A stretch of 64,000 bases of DNA from Luteimonas panaciterrae (GTDB lineage: Bacteria > Pseudomonadota > Gammaproteobacteria > Xanthomonadales > Xanthomonadaceae), in contig NZ_JAJAVH010000001.1 of assembly GCF_020511115.1 (NCBI RefSeq), positions 1-64,000 on the forward strand. The letters run 5' to 3'. Shown one piece after another: positions 38,345-46,554 of the stretch (positions are counted from its first letter, which is position 1; every line of letters begins with the position of its first letter). The position numbers were made by a program, and so were the translations under genes. The notes under the pieces were generated by a model that was given only the letters and a program-made list of their open reading frames with translations, did no database searches and was not told the origin of the DNA.

Positions 38345-40324
38345 ATGCACGGCCTCAACCCTCAACAATCCGCTGCGGTCGCGCATTGCGACGGCCCGAT
38401 GCTGGTGCTCGCAGGCGCCGGCAGCGGCAAGACGCGCGTGATCGTCGAAAAGATCGCGCACCTGATCCAATCCAGCCGCTATCCCGCCAAGCGCATCGCC
38501 GCGATCACCTTCACCAACAAGGCGGCGAAGGAAATGCGCGAGCGCGTCGGCCGCCGCATCAAGGGCGACGCGGCGGAAGGGCTGACCATCTGCACCTTCC
38601 ACGCGCTTGGCTTGAAGTTGCTGCAGATCGAGCATGCGAAGGCCGGGCTCAAGCGCGGCTTCTCGATCTTCGACACCGACGACACCATGACGCAGCTGAA
38701 GGATCTGATGCCCGGCGCGAAACCCGACGTGGTGCAAGCCATGCAGGGATTGATCTCGCGCGCCAAGAACGCCGGCCTGTCGCCGGAAGAAGCGCTCGCG
38801 AGCGCGCAAAGCACGCGCGAGCACGAGGCCGCGGCGCTGTATGGCAAATATCAGGCGCGGCTGTCGGCCTTCAACGCGGTCGATTTCGACGATCTCATCC
38901 GCCTGCCCGTGCAGCTGCTGGAGAACGACGAGGAGTGCGCCCTGGCGTGGCGCGAGCGTATCGGCTATCTGCTCGTCGACGAATGCCAGGACACCAACGA
39001 CGCGCAATACCGGCTGCTGAAGGCACTGGCCGGCAACAAGGGCAATTTCACCTGCGTGGGCGACGACGATCAGAGCATCTACGCCTGGCGCGGCGCCAAT
39101 CCGGAGAATCTGTCGCAGCTGGCGCGCGACTATCCGGCGCTGAAGGTGGTCAAGCTCGAACAGAACTACCGCTGCAGCAACCGCGTGCTACGCGCGGCCA
39201 ACGCCTTGATCGCGAACAATCCGCACGAGCATCCGAAGACACTGTGGAGCGCGCAAGCCGATGGCGAACGCATCCGCATCTGGGAATGCCGCGATTCCGC
39301 GCACGAGGCCGAGCGCATCGCTGGCGAAATCCATTTCCTGCACACCGCGCGCGGTGCGGCATGGAACGAGTTCTGCATCCTGTTCCGCGGCAATCATCAA
39401 TCGCGCGCGCTGGAAAAGGCGCTGCAATTGCTGCGCGTGCCCTATCACCTGTCCGGCGGCACGGCCTTCCTCGATCGCGGCGAGGTGAAGGATGCGCTGT
39501 CGTGGCTGCGGCTGGTGGCCAATCCCGATGATGACGCGGCCTTCCTGCGCGCGGTGCAGTCACCCAAGCGCGAGGTCGGCGCGACCACGCTGGCGAAGCT
39601 GGCCGAACTCGCGCAGCACGCGCACATGCCGCTCTTGCGCGCAGCCGAGTCGGTGGGCCTGCTGAAACAATTGCAACCACGCGCCGCGAACGCGCTCAGC
39701 GGCTTCGTCGACATCGTGCGCGGCCTGCGCGGCGATGCCGCGCACTTGTCGCCTTCCGATCTGGTGCGCAAGCTCAACGAACGCTCCGGCCTGCTCGACG
39801 CGCTGCGCGCGCAGTGCAAGACCGAACAGCTGTTCCAGATTCGTCGCGGCAATCTCGACGAGCTGGCCGAATGGTTCGAGGGTGCTCGCGGCACCAGCGC
39901 CGGCGAACTCGCCGCCTCGCTCGCCCTGCTCACGCACGCCGACAAGAACGACGCCGGCAACCAGGTGCGGCTGATGAGTCTGCACGCGGCGAAGGGACTG
40001 GAATTCCGCTACGTCTTCATCGCAGGCGTCGAGGACGGCACACTGCCGCACGAAGCCAGCATCGACGAAGGCCGCCTCGACGAGGAGCGACGCCTGCTCT
40101 ACGTCGGCATCACCCGCGCCAAGGAACAGCTGTGGCTTTCGCACTCGCGCGAGGCGCAGCGCTGGGGCAGCAAGCTGCGCCTGTCGCCCAGCCGCTTCTT
40201 CGACGAACTGCCGGCCGCCGAGCTGCAGCGAGACGGCGCGGACCCGGTGGCCGATGCGGAGCGCAAGAAGGAACGCGCCGACGTCGGCTTCGCCGCGATC
40301 AGGGCCATGCTGGACGCGGGTTGA
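38345..40324 (+). CDS. rep: ATP-dependent DNA helicase Rep (UvrD/Rep family)
   Basis: A 659-residue SF1A helicase. The Q-motif LNPQQSAAV, Walker A AGAGSGKTRV (about 22-31), the DECQDTN Walker B, GDDDQSIYAWRGA, LEQNYRCS, and the C-terminal SLHAAKGLEF and YVGITRAKEQL are all present and in order. Length and the early MHGLNPQQ start agree with Rep rather than UvrD. It assists replication-fork progress past bound proteins. Confidence 0.93.
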   Translation: MHGLNPQQSAAVAHCDGPMLVLAGAGSGKTRVIVEKIAHLIQSSRYPAKRIAAITFTNKAAKEMRERVGRRIKGDAAEGLTICTFHALGLKLLQIEHAKAGLKRGFSIFDTDDTMTQLKDLMPGAKPDVVQAMQGLISRAKNAGLSPEEALASAQSTREHEAAALYGKYQARLSAFNAVDFDDLIRLPVQLLENDEECALAWRERIGYLLVDECQDTNDAQYRLLKALAGNKGNFTCVGDDDQSIYAWRGANPENLSQLARDYPALKVVKLEQNYRCSNRVLRAANALIANNPHEHPKTLWSAQADGERIRIWECRDSAHEAERIAGEIHFLHTARGAAWNEFCILFRGNHQSRALEKALQLLRVPYHLSGGTAFLDRGEVKDALSWLRLVANPDDDAAFLRAVQSPKREVGATTLAKLAELAQHAHMPLLRAAESVGLLKQLQPRAANALSGFVDIVRGLRGDAAHLSPSDLVRKLNERSGLLDALRAQCKTEQLFQIRRGNLDELAEWFEGARGTSAGELAASLALLTHADKNDAGNQVRLMSLHAAKGLEFRYVFIAGVEDGTLPHEASIDEGRLDEERRLLYVGITRAKEQLWLSHSREAQRWGSKLRLSPSRFFDELPAAELQRDGADPVADAERKKERADVGFAAIRAMLDAG

Positions 40325-40384
40325 CGTAGTTCCTGATTCACCGATCGAATCCGCCTCGACAACGCAATCGCAGCGCCGTGCCGG

Positions 40385-40409
40385 TTACAACCGATGCGCT
40401 TTGTTGTAA
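40385..40409. promoter_or_regulatory. Inverted repeat before the calpain-like gene
   Basis: TTACAAC (40385-40391), 11-base spacer, GTTGTAA (40403-40409): perfect 7-base arms, 41 bases upstream of the start codon at 40451. The position suits an operator or activator site. No binder is known. Confidence 0.4.
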
Positions 40410-40450
40410 AAACAGCGCCTTGGACATCCATTGGCATAAGGATTTGCGAT

Positions 40451-41617
40451 ATGGCCGATCCCCGGCGCATCACCTTCAGCGACGCTGATCTCTACGACAG
40501 GAACGACCCGCGGCCACGCGCACGCGATATCAGCCAGGACGCGGTCGGCGACTGTTATCTGATGGCCCCGATGGGATCGCTCGCCGAGCTGCAGCCGGAC
40601 CGGATCCGTCAGGCGATCCGCTACGACCAGGCGACCGGAAATTTCCAGGTCACGCTCTACCGCAACGCCGGCGGCGTGCCGACGCCCGAGACGATCACCG
40701 TCACGCAGGACGCACTGCGCGACAACCTGCGCAGGAACGGCGGCAGCGGCGCCGACAACGCCTTGCAGACGATGGACGATCTCGTGCGCCAGGGCGGCGG
40801 TGCCGTCACGAACGATCGCTACGGCGTGCGCGACAACCCGATCTGGCCGGCGGTGATCGAAACCGCCGCCGCCATCCAGGCGCGCCAGCGCGGTGGCCGG
40901 GATGGGCTGGATGAAGGCTATCGATGGCTGCAGGGCAATGTCGACGCGCAAGGCAACCCGTTCGGCGCGGTCCCGAGTCTCGGCTCGTTCACCCTGACCG
41001 GCGACTATGGTCATTTTCAACCGGCCCCACCGCCCGCACAGGCCAATGAGATGGCACGCGATATCGAAGGTGCTCTTGCCCGGGGACAGCCGGTGACGCT
41101 CGCCACCATGCAGGGGCGAGAGCAGGACGGCCTGGCGGATGGGCACGCCTACATGGTCGAAGGCGTCACGCGTAATCGCAATGGCGAAGCCATCCTGCAG
41201 TTGCGCAATCCGTGGGGACACAACAACGTCGGCGAATCGCGCGACTCGAACAGCCCCACGCTCTCGATCAATCTGCGCGAAGCGCTCGATCAGGGCGGCA
41301 TCCAGGGTTATCACACCGGCCCGGGACGCCAGCAACCGGACCTCGCGCGCGATACGCCATCCACGCCGACGAACGCACCATCCAGAACCGGCAATCCCCA
41401 CGTCAACGGTTTGCTGGATGCGGTGGGCGATCCCGCGGCGATGCGGCACGCGATGACAGCGCTGGCGCAATCGCCGGACGGACAGGCGTTCCGCGCCGAA
41501 GGCCAGGCGCTCTGGCAGGCCCAGCAGTCGCCCGCTCAGACGCCTCGCAGCCATGAGCCGATCGCATTGCCGTCGCCGAACGAGGAACCGGCGCCGCGCG
41601 TGATGCGCATGCAGTAA
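40451..41617 (+). CDS. Calpain-like (C2) cysteine protease, candidate secreted effector
   Basis: A 388-residue protein. The calpain catalytic triad is complete: Cys35 in DAVGDCYLMA, His232 in DGHAYMVEGV and Asn253 in LRNPWG; PIWPAVIETA (about 130-139) also fits the calpain core. No EF hands, C2 domain or signal peptide are present. The C-terminal 55 residues (from about 330) are Pro/Gln-rich and polar, ending APRVMRMQ. Stand-alone bacterial calpain cores are often secreted effectors or toxins. Location at the border of the secretion island and a co-directional small gene 50 bases downstream support that, but the secretion route is not shown. AAGGA lies about 10 bases before the ATG. Confidence 0.78.
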   Translation: MADPRRITFSDADLYDRNDPRPRARDISQDAVGDCYLMAPMGSLAELQPDRIRQAIRYDQATGNFQVTLYRNAGGVPTPETITVTQDALRDNLRRNGGSGADNALQTMDDLVRQGGGAVTNDRYGVRDNPIWPAVIETAAAIQARQRGGRDGLDEGYRWLQGNVDAQGNPFGAVPSLGSFTLTGDYGHFQPAPPPAQANEMARDIEGALARGQPVTLATMQGREQDGLADGHAYMVEGVTRNRNGEAILQLRNPWGHNNVGESRDSNSPTLSINLREALDQGGIQGYHTGPGRQQPDLARDTPSTPTNAPSRTGNPHVNGLLDAVGDPAAMRHAMTALAQSPDGQAFRAEGQALWQAQQSPAQTPRSHEPIALPSPNEEPAPRVMRMQ

Positions 41618-41667
41618 GCACCGCGGACGCAAGAGAGCGGACATCATCACGCCTTGGGGGGCGATCC

Positions 41668-42255
41668 ATGCTTGGCAAGCTGTTCGGCAAGAAGAAGGCC
41701 ACGCCCGATGTCATCGTGGCAACGCTCAACGCACGCATCCAGCCGATGCACCGGCACGAACGCTATGAAGACCCGCTCGACGTGGTGCTGAAGAAGTACA
41801 ACGTCGGCGAAATCTCGGGCGGCGGCACGATGCAGGGCACCGACGGCGAGATCGAATTCTGCGACGTGGAAATCCAGGTGACCAACACCTCCACGGAAAC
41901 GATCACGCTCATCTCGCAGACGCTGGAATGGCTCGGCGCCCCGAAAGGTTCGCGATTGTCGGTCTCGGGCGTGGAACAACCGGTTCCGTTCGGCGTCAAC
42001 GAAGGCCTCGCGCTCTATCTCAACGGCACCGACCTGCCCGACGAGGTCTACGAGAAGTGCGATTCGAACGTGGTCTACAACGAACTCGAGGACGCGCTCG
42101 GCGAGGCAGGCGGCATCCACAGCTGGTGGCAGGGCCCGCGCGAGACCGCGTTCTATCTGTACGGGCCGTCCTTCGACACGATGAAGCAGCGGATCCTGCC
42201 ATTCGTCGACAGCTATCCGCTCTGCCAGCAGGCGAGGATCGAAAAGATCGCCTGA
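41668..42255 (+). CDS. Cytosolic hypothetical protein downstream of the calpain-like gene
   Basis: A 195-residue protein of unknown function, with no signal peptide or membrane segment. Sequence is mixed alpha/beta with a basic N-terminus (LGKLFGKKK) and a conserved-looking end (WWQGPRETAFYLYGPSF). It begins 50 bases after the calpain-like stop in the same direction, so an operon is likely. A partner role (inhibitor, chaperone or immunity protein) is a guess from position. Confidence 0.65.
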   Translation: MLGKLFGKKKATPDVIVATLNARIQPMHRHERYEDPLDVVLKKYNVGEISGGGTMQGTDGEIEFCDVEIQVTNTSTETITLISQTLEWLGAPKGSRLSVSGVEQPVPFGVNEGLALYLNGTDLPDEVYEKCDSNVVYNELEDALGEAGGIHSWWQGPRETAFYLYGPSFDTMKQRILPFVDSYPLCQQARIEKIA

Positions 42256-42376
42256 GCCGCGGCGAGCATGCCGGCATACCCGACCTGACCAAGCCGAACG
42301 CACCGGCGCGCCATCACGTTGGCAGCCGCGCACAATAGCCGCCATGCCGGCCCTTCCGTCCGGCGTGGACAGGGTC

Positions 42377-42928
42377 ATGGCGATTTCCGATCACGATGTG
42401 ACACGTGCCGCCGAGCGCTGGCTCGGCAAGGCCGCCAACAAACTTTCCGACTCCGAAAAACGCGTCCTGCGCCATGCGCTCGAACGCACGCCGATCTCGC
42501 GCAAATCGCGCAAGCCCGACGAAATGCCGTTCGGCGAATGGCTGGCGGACAAGGTCGCCACGTTCGGGGGTTCCTGGACGTTCCTCCTGTTGTTCGCCGG
42601 CTTCCTGGCGGTATGGACCGGCGCCAATGTCTGGCTGCTGAGCCGGCCGTTCGATCCCTACCCCTTCATCTTCCTCAATCTGATGCTGTCGATGCTGGCG
42701 GCCGCGCAGGCGCCGATCATCATGATGAGCCAGAACCGCCAGGCGACGAAGGACCGCATCGCCGCCGAGCACGATTACGAGATCAACCTGAAGGCGGAGA
42801 TCGAGATCATGGCGCTGCACGAGAAATTCGATCAGATGCGCAACGAACAGATGCAGTCGCTGCTGGCCGATCAGCAGCGACAGATCGACATGCTCACCCG
42901 CTTGATCAGCGAACGGTCGCGCGACTGA
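42377..42928 (+). CDS. DUF1003 membrane protein
   Basis: A 183-residue protein of the DUF1003 family: FGEWLADKVATFGGSWTFLL, then an F-P-F-FLNL membrane pair (about 60-80 and 95-115), the conserved AAQAPIIMMSQNRQ and a charged C-terminal helical tail. Function unknown, inner membrane. ATG 42377 has AGGG nearby; ATG 42344 is an alternative start. Confidence 0.88.
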   Translation: MAISDHDVTRAAERWLGKAANKLSDSEKRVLRHALERTPISRKSRKPDEMPFGEWLADKVATFGGSWTFLLLFAGFLAVWTGANVWLLSRPFDPYPFIFLNLMLSMLAAAQAPIIMMSQNRQATKDRIAAEHDYEINLKAEIEIMALHEKFDQMRNEQMQSLLADQQRQIDMLTRLISERSRD

Positions 42929-42988
42929 CGTCGCCGCCAAGGATTCGGCGCCCGGCGATGCTCGGCAGGGCGCCTCCTTGCCTGATCG

Positions 42989-44482
42989 TCAGCGGGAGAA
43001 GCCCTGCACCTGCGATTCGGTCTGTTGAGGCGGAAGCGGTCCGGCCTGCGCTCCCGCCTTCAACTGCTGCAGACTCTGTTCCAGAGGCTGCGCGGCGGCC
43101 TGCGTCTTCTCCTGATAGACACGATTCGTGTCCAGCGGATTGTCGGGATTCGTCCACGCCGCGATCAGCCCCTTGCCATCGGTGCTCGCCACGACCGCCG
43201 TGATCGAAGGCAGATGGCTCGACTGCGCCTGCGCCGCCAATGCGCCCGCCACGCGTTCCATCTCCTGCGGGTTGCGGTAGCCGCCGGCCTGCGGCCCCAG
43301 CGCCTGCACGTGCTGCAGGGCCTGCGCGTACAGCGGATGCGCTTGCGATCCCGCCTCCGCCGACACCGGCAGGCGCTGCGGCGCACTGCCCGGAAGCCCG
43401 CCCGGGAGTCCACCCGGAATCGGCGACACGGGAATCGCCTTGGGCGGCACCAGGGAATGCGGCTTGTCGGTTTCCAGCTTGATCTTGGTGCCGTCGCTGT
43501 TGTCGTAGAAGGTGCGCGGCTTGCCGTCGGCGAATTTCAGAGAGGGCTGAATCGCGTTGTAGTCGACGCCCATCTGCTTGAGGTTGATCGTGACTTCCTT
43601 GGCCTTGTCGACATCGAGAATGGTCCGCACCAGCTCGGTGGCGACCTGCTGCTTGTAGGTCTCGCGATTGTTCGGCCCGAATTGCGGACGTTCGAAGAAC
43701 GTCTTCTGCAGAACCTTGATGTTGTCGTCGGTCTGCGGCAGCAGCCCGCTGCCGGGCGGGGAGATGGTGAGCCCCGCATGCAGCTTGCCCTTGTCGACGT
43801 CGAAGAAGTCCTTTTTGCGATCGTCCGGGATCGCGGCGAAGATCTTCGCCTCGGTGCGGTCCTTCTTGTCCAGCGACAGCACGATACTGTTGTAGTAGTC
43901 CAGATGCGCCCGTGATTCGGACGCGCTGCGCTCGGCCACCTTGTCGCCGATGACCTTGGTGAAGTCGTGGGCCTGCTTGCCGTCGTTGAGGATATTCTCG
44001 GCCCCGGTGATGAAGGCCTTGTCGGCGGCGCGTCCCTTGTCGCGTTCCTGCGAATGGTCGAGCTCGTGGCCGATGATGCCGATCAACTCGTTGCGAGTAG
44101 GGCCTTTCTTCGATGCCGTCAATGCGATCGCCGGATTGATGTACATCAGATCGTTCTTGCCGTCGTAGGCGCCGCCCGCGCCCATGTCCTTGGAGCCGAT
44201 CTCGATCTTCTTGATGTGGCCGTCGCCGATCTCCTTGATGAAGTCGGCCTTCAGCTCCGGCGAAGACTTGATCGCTTCCTCGGTGGACTTGCGCACGGTG
44301 GCCGCATTGGCCTTGCGCGTGGCTTCGTCGGTGCCAAGGAAGACGCGATCCTTCGCCGCCGTTCCGAGCTGGTCGTAGGCGTCCTTCCGGTAGAGGTTGA
44401 TTTGATCGACGAGCTTGCTGTCGGCCCCCATGCGGGCTTCCCAGTCGTCGAGCATTTTTTTCAGATCCTGATCCGTGGCCAT
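42989..44482 (-). CDS. HExxH metallopeptidase with XVIPCD-like C-terminus: candidate X-T4SS effector
   Basis: A 497-residue protein without a signal peptide. A zinc-peptidase HELDH (H139, E140, H143, in IIGHELDHSQERDKG) lies in the N-terminal domain (about 1-240), which reminds me of peptidase M91-like effectors. A Pro/Gly linker (about 348-370) leads to a C-terminal domain (about 381-476) that fits XVIPCD, the signal recognised by VirD4 in Xanthomonadales T4SS: HPLYAQALQHV, then LAAQAQSSHLPSITAVVAS, then a Gln-rich tail. AGGAG precedes the ATG. The lipoprotein gene directly upstream (10 bases) is the likely immunity gene. The XVIPCD call is by pattern, not by search. Confidence 0.72.
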   Translation of the reverse strand: MATDQDLKKMLDDWEARMGADSKLVDQINLYRKDAYDQLGTAAKDRVFLGTDEATRKANAATVRKSTEEAIKSSPELKADFIKEIGDGHIKKIEIGSKDMGAGGAYDGKNDLMYINPAIALTASKKGPTRNELIGIIGHELDHSQERDKGRAADKAFITGAENILNDGKQAHDFTKVIGDKVAERSASESRAHLDYYNSIVLSLDKKDRTEAKIFAAIPDDRKKDFFDVDKGKLHAGLTISPPGSGLLPQTDDNIKVLQKTFFERPQFGPNNRETYKQQVATELVRTILDVDKAKEVTINLKQMGVDYNAIQPSLKFADGKPRTFYDNSDGTKIKLETDKPHSLVPPKAIPVSPIPGGLPGGLPGSAPQRLPVSAEAGSQAHPLYAQALQHVQALGPQAGGYRNPQEMERVAGALAAQAQSSHLPSITAVVASTDGKGLIAAWTNPDNPLDTNRVYQEKTQAAAQPLEQSLQQLKAGAQAGPLPPQQTESQVQGFSR

Positions 44483-44492
44483 GGCGACTCTC

Positions 44493-45080
44493 CTATGTCC
44501 TGACGGAGATGGTGCTGACGCAGGCGTGCTCCGGCTTCGTCGCGCTCTCGCCGATGGTCTGGATGCGCACGGTGACCTGGTCGCGCGTGAACTCCCAGAA
44601 ACGCGTGCTGCCGCGCTCGCCGGGCACCGGCATCGGCGAGAAGCCGCTGGCCTGGAGCGCCGACTTGTAGGCGTCGAAATCCGGCTGGCAGACCGCCGCC
44701 CGGTCGGCACCGTCGCCATCGGCGTTGTTGATCGAGAACAGCAGGCTGTCGGCGCCGTCCTCGCCGCTCGCCAGCGTGCCGAGGCGGAAGCTCCAATCCT
44801 GGGTGATCTGTCCGCGCGTCCCGTGGAGATAGACGGTGCCCGATTCGGGGGACAGTGTCAGTCCCGTCACTTCCTCGATGCGCGTGGGCGCGAGGTCCTG
44901 CCTGTCGTGGATGCTGTCGATCAGCCGCAGCAGCTTGGCGCCGATGGCTTCGGAACTGATCACCGCGGTCGAAGTTTCGCTGGTGGTTTGCATGCTCTTG
45001 TCCTCCACATGGCTCGCGCAGGAAGCGGTCAATGCGCACAGCAGGATCGTCGCGAGCTTGCTCGTCACAAGCTTGCTCAT
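44493..45080 (-). CDS. Lipoprotein, candidate immunity protein of the metallopeptidase
   Basis: A 195-residue lipoprotein: basic n-region, hydrophobic core and a lipobox ALTASC (Cys near residue 21), so it is anchored in an envelope membrane. The mature domain is beta-rich with two or three further cysteines and no enzyme motif. It ends 10 bases before the XVIPCD effector candidate on the same strand. In Xanthomonadales, T4SS effectors are typically encoded next to a periplasmic lipoprotein inhibitor, so an immunity role is the best guess. Start 45080 was chosen by the signal peptide; the ribosome-binding site is weak. Confidence 0.7.
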   Translation of the reverse strand: MSKLVTSKLATILLCALTASCASHVEDKSMQTTSETSTAVISSEAIGAKLLRLIDSIHDRQDLAPTRIEEVTGLTLSPESGTVYLHGTRGQITQDWSFRLGTLASGEDGADSLLFSINNADGDGADRAAVCQPDFDAYKSALQASGFSPMPVPGERGSTRFWEFTRDQVTVRIQTIGESATKPEHACVSTISVRT

Positions 45081-45324
45081 CGCTAGCCTGCGACCCGGAA
45101 CACCCGTGGCATCTGCTTTGCGCATATCGGCCAGTCACCCCGTTGCGGCCATGCTAAATCCAAATCCTTGGAACGGCGCAATGCGGGACTGGACCGCGTC
45201 GCACCGGACATCCGGGGCGTCATTCCCCATCCTGGGATACGAACGGCAAAACCGGCCCCCGACTGACACGCCCCGGCCTCCCGGCTCCGCTAAACTCGCG
45301 CGATTTTCCCGATTGGAGCTCGCG

Positions 45325-46245
45325 ATGCGCCCCACCCTGGCGACCGTTTCCCTGCTGGCCCTGGCCTTGGCCGCCTGCAAGCCGGCCTCGTACACCGCGC
45401 CGCAGGGCGCCGCCGCCGCTGCGGAAACCAAGCCCGCCGCGACCGCCGCCAAGACCGATGCCGCCTCGGCCGACGACAACCTCAACGCGGTGCTGTGGAT
45501 GCAGCGCTCGGAGGAATACCGGGCCAGCGCCGAGACCATTTACCGCGCCGCCGCCGACAAGCTCGACGTCGCCCTGAAGGAAAAGAACTGGGACGCCCTG
45601 GTGCCGGAGGAGCGCGACAACGCCGGCAAGACCGCCGATCTCAAGCCAGCCGTGATCATGGACATCGACGAGACCGTGCTCGACAACTCGCCCTATCAGG
45701 CGCGGCTGGTGGCCGGCGGCAAGGAATACGACGAGGTGACCTGGGACCAGTGGGTCGCCGAGAAGAAGGCCAAGCCCGTCCCGGGCGTGGTCGATTTCGC
45801 CAAGGCCGCGCAGGCGCGCGGTGTGACCATCCTGTACCTGTCCAACCGCGCCGTGCACCTGAAGGACGCGACCCTCGCCAATCTGAAGGCGGTCGGCATG
45901 CCGGTGGCGAGCGAGGACGTGTTCCTGGGCCTGGGCACCTTCGTGAAGGATTGCGAGCAGAACGGCAGCGAGAAGAACTGCCGCCGCCGTCTGGCCGGAC
46001 AGAACTACCGCGTGCTGATGCAGTTCGGCGATCAGCTCGGCGACTTCGTGCAGATCCTCGCCAACACCCCGGCCGATCGCACCAAGCTGCTCGACCAGTA
46101 CCACGACTGGTTCGGCGAGCGCTGGTGGATGCTGCCCAACCCCAGCTACGGCGGCTGGGAGCCGGCCTTGTTCAACAACGCCTGGGACCAGCCCCGGGCC
46201 GCCCGCCGCGAGGCCAAGCGACAAGCACTCGACTTGAGAAATTAA
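45325..46245 (+). CDS. HAD-type acid phosphatase lipoprotein, e(P4)-like
   Basis: A 306-residue lipoprotein (lipobox LAAC, Cys near residue 18) with a class C acid phosphatase domain: nucleophile motif IMDIDETVLDN (Asp near 112), second motif LYLSNR, and a third region QFGDQLGDF. It dephosphorylates nucleotides and other phosphomonoesters at the cell surface, as in the e(P4) family. GGAG precedes the ATG. It is divergent from the lipoprotein/effector pair; a terminator stands at 46377. Confidence 0.92.
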   Translation: MRPTLATVSLLALALAACKPASYTAPQGAAAAAETKPAATAAKTDAASADDNLNAVLWMQRSEEYRASAETIYRAAADKLDVALKEKNWDALVPEERDNAGKTADLKPAVIMDIDETVLDNSPYQARLVAGGKEYDEVTWDQWVAEKKAKPVPGVVDFAKAAQARGVTILYLSNRAVHLKDATLANLKAVGMPVASEDVFLGLGTFVKDCEQNGSEKNCRRRLAGQNYRVLMQFGDQLGDFVQILANTPADRTKLLDQYHDWFGERWWMLPNPSYGGWEPALFNNAWDQPRAARREAKRQALDLRN

Positions 46246-46257
46246 TTAATTCAATAA

Positions 46258-46406
46258 GTTGAGTGATTTTATTTCAGGTATTGCATTAACTCTGGCGGCG
46301 CGTTAGTCTGCTCGCGCCCGGTTCGTCCGGGGCCATGCCACAACCGAAAGTCCTCCGGCGAGAGCCGGACATTTTTAGGGAGACCCTCCGGGTCTCCCTT
46401 TCTTTT
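46258..46406 (+). ncRNA. Possible small RNA or long 3' leader ending in a terminator
   Basis: An unusually AT-rich stretch (46240-46290, TTAATTAATTCAATAAG, then TTGAGT 46259) looks promoter-like. After about 90 bases come a hairpin TCCGGC-GAGA-GCCGGA (46352-46368) and the strong terminator at 46377. The transcript would be about 110-120 nt. It could instead be only the 3' end of the phosphatase mRNA. No family match is recognised. Confidence 0.3.
46377..46406 (+). terminator. Rho-independent terminator
   Basis: AGGGAGACCC (46377-46386) and GGGTCTCCCT (46390-46399) pair perfectly around TCC, followed by TTCTTTTG. It ends the acid phosphatase unit or a small RNA upstream. Confidence 0.92.
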
Positions 46407-46466
46407 GTCCGCCGCGAGGGGCCGATGCGGGCACCGCCCGAACGGCACGTGAGCATGGGAGGCCTT

Positions 46467-46484
46467 CTAGGGTTTTCCCTAGGT
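46467..46484 (+). promoter_or_regulatory. CTAGGG-N4-CCCTAG palindrome, site 1 (before the 46555 gene)
   Basis: CTAGGG (46467-46472), TTTT, CCCTAGGT (46477-46484). On the strand opposite to the gene it reads ACCTAGGG-AAAA-CCCTAG. The centre is about 80 bases upstream of the ATG at 46555. The stronger half lies on the gene side, as in sites 2 and 3. Confidence 0.6.
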
Positions 46485-46554
46485 GAATCGCACCAACGAT
46501 AGGACTAGGCTGACGTGGCGTGCATCCGCCCTGCGCACGCCTTGGAGGTGCGAC

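Noticed and set aside
38254-39007. N-terminal extension of the Sel1-like protein over rep
   Set aside because: It would be antisense to the rep helicase; a signal peptide and good ribosome-binding site fix the start at 38254.
41400-41617. XVIPCD domain in the calpain-like protein
   Set aside because: The C-terminal tail is Pro/Gln-rich but lacks the HPL start and the SITAVV-like core seen in the metallopeptidase.
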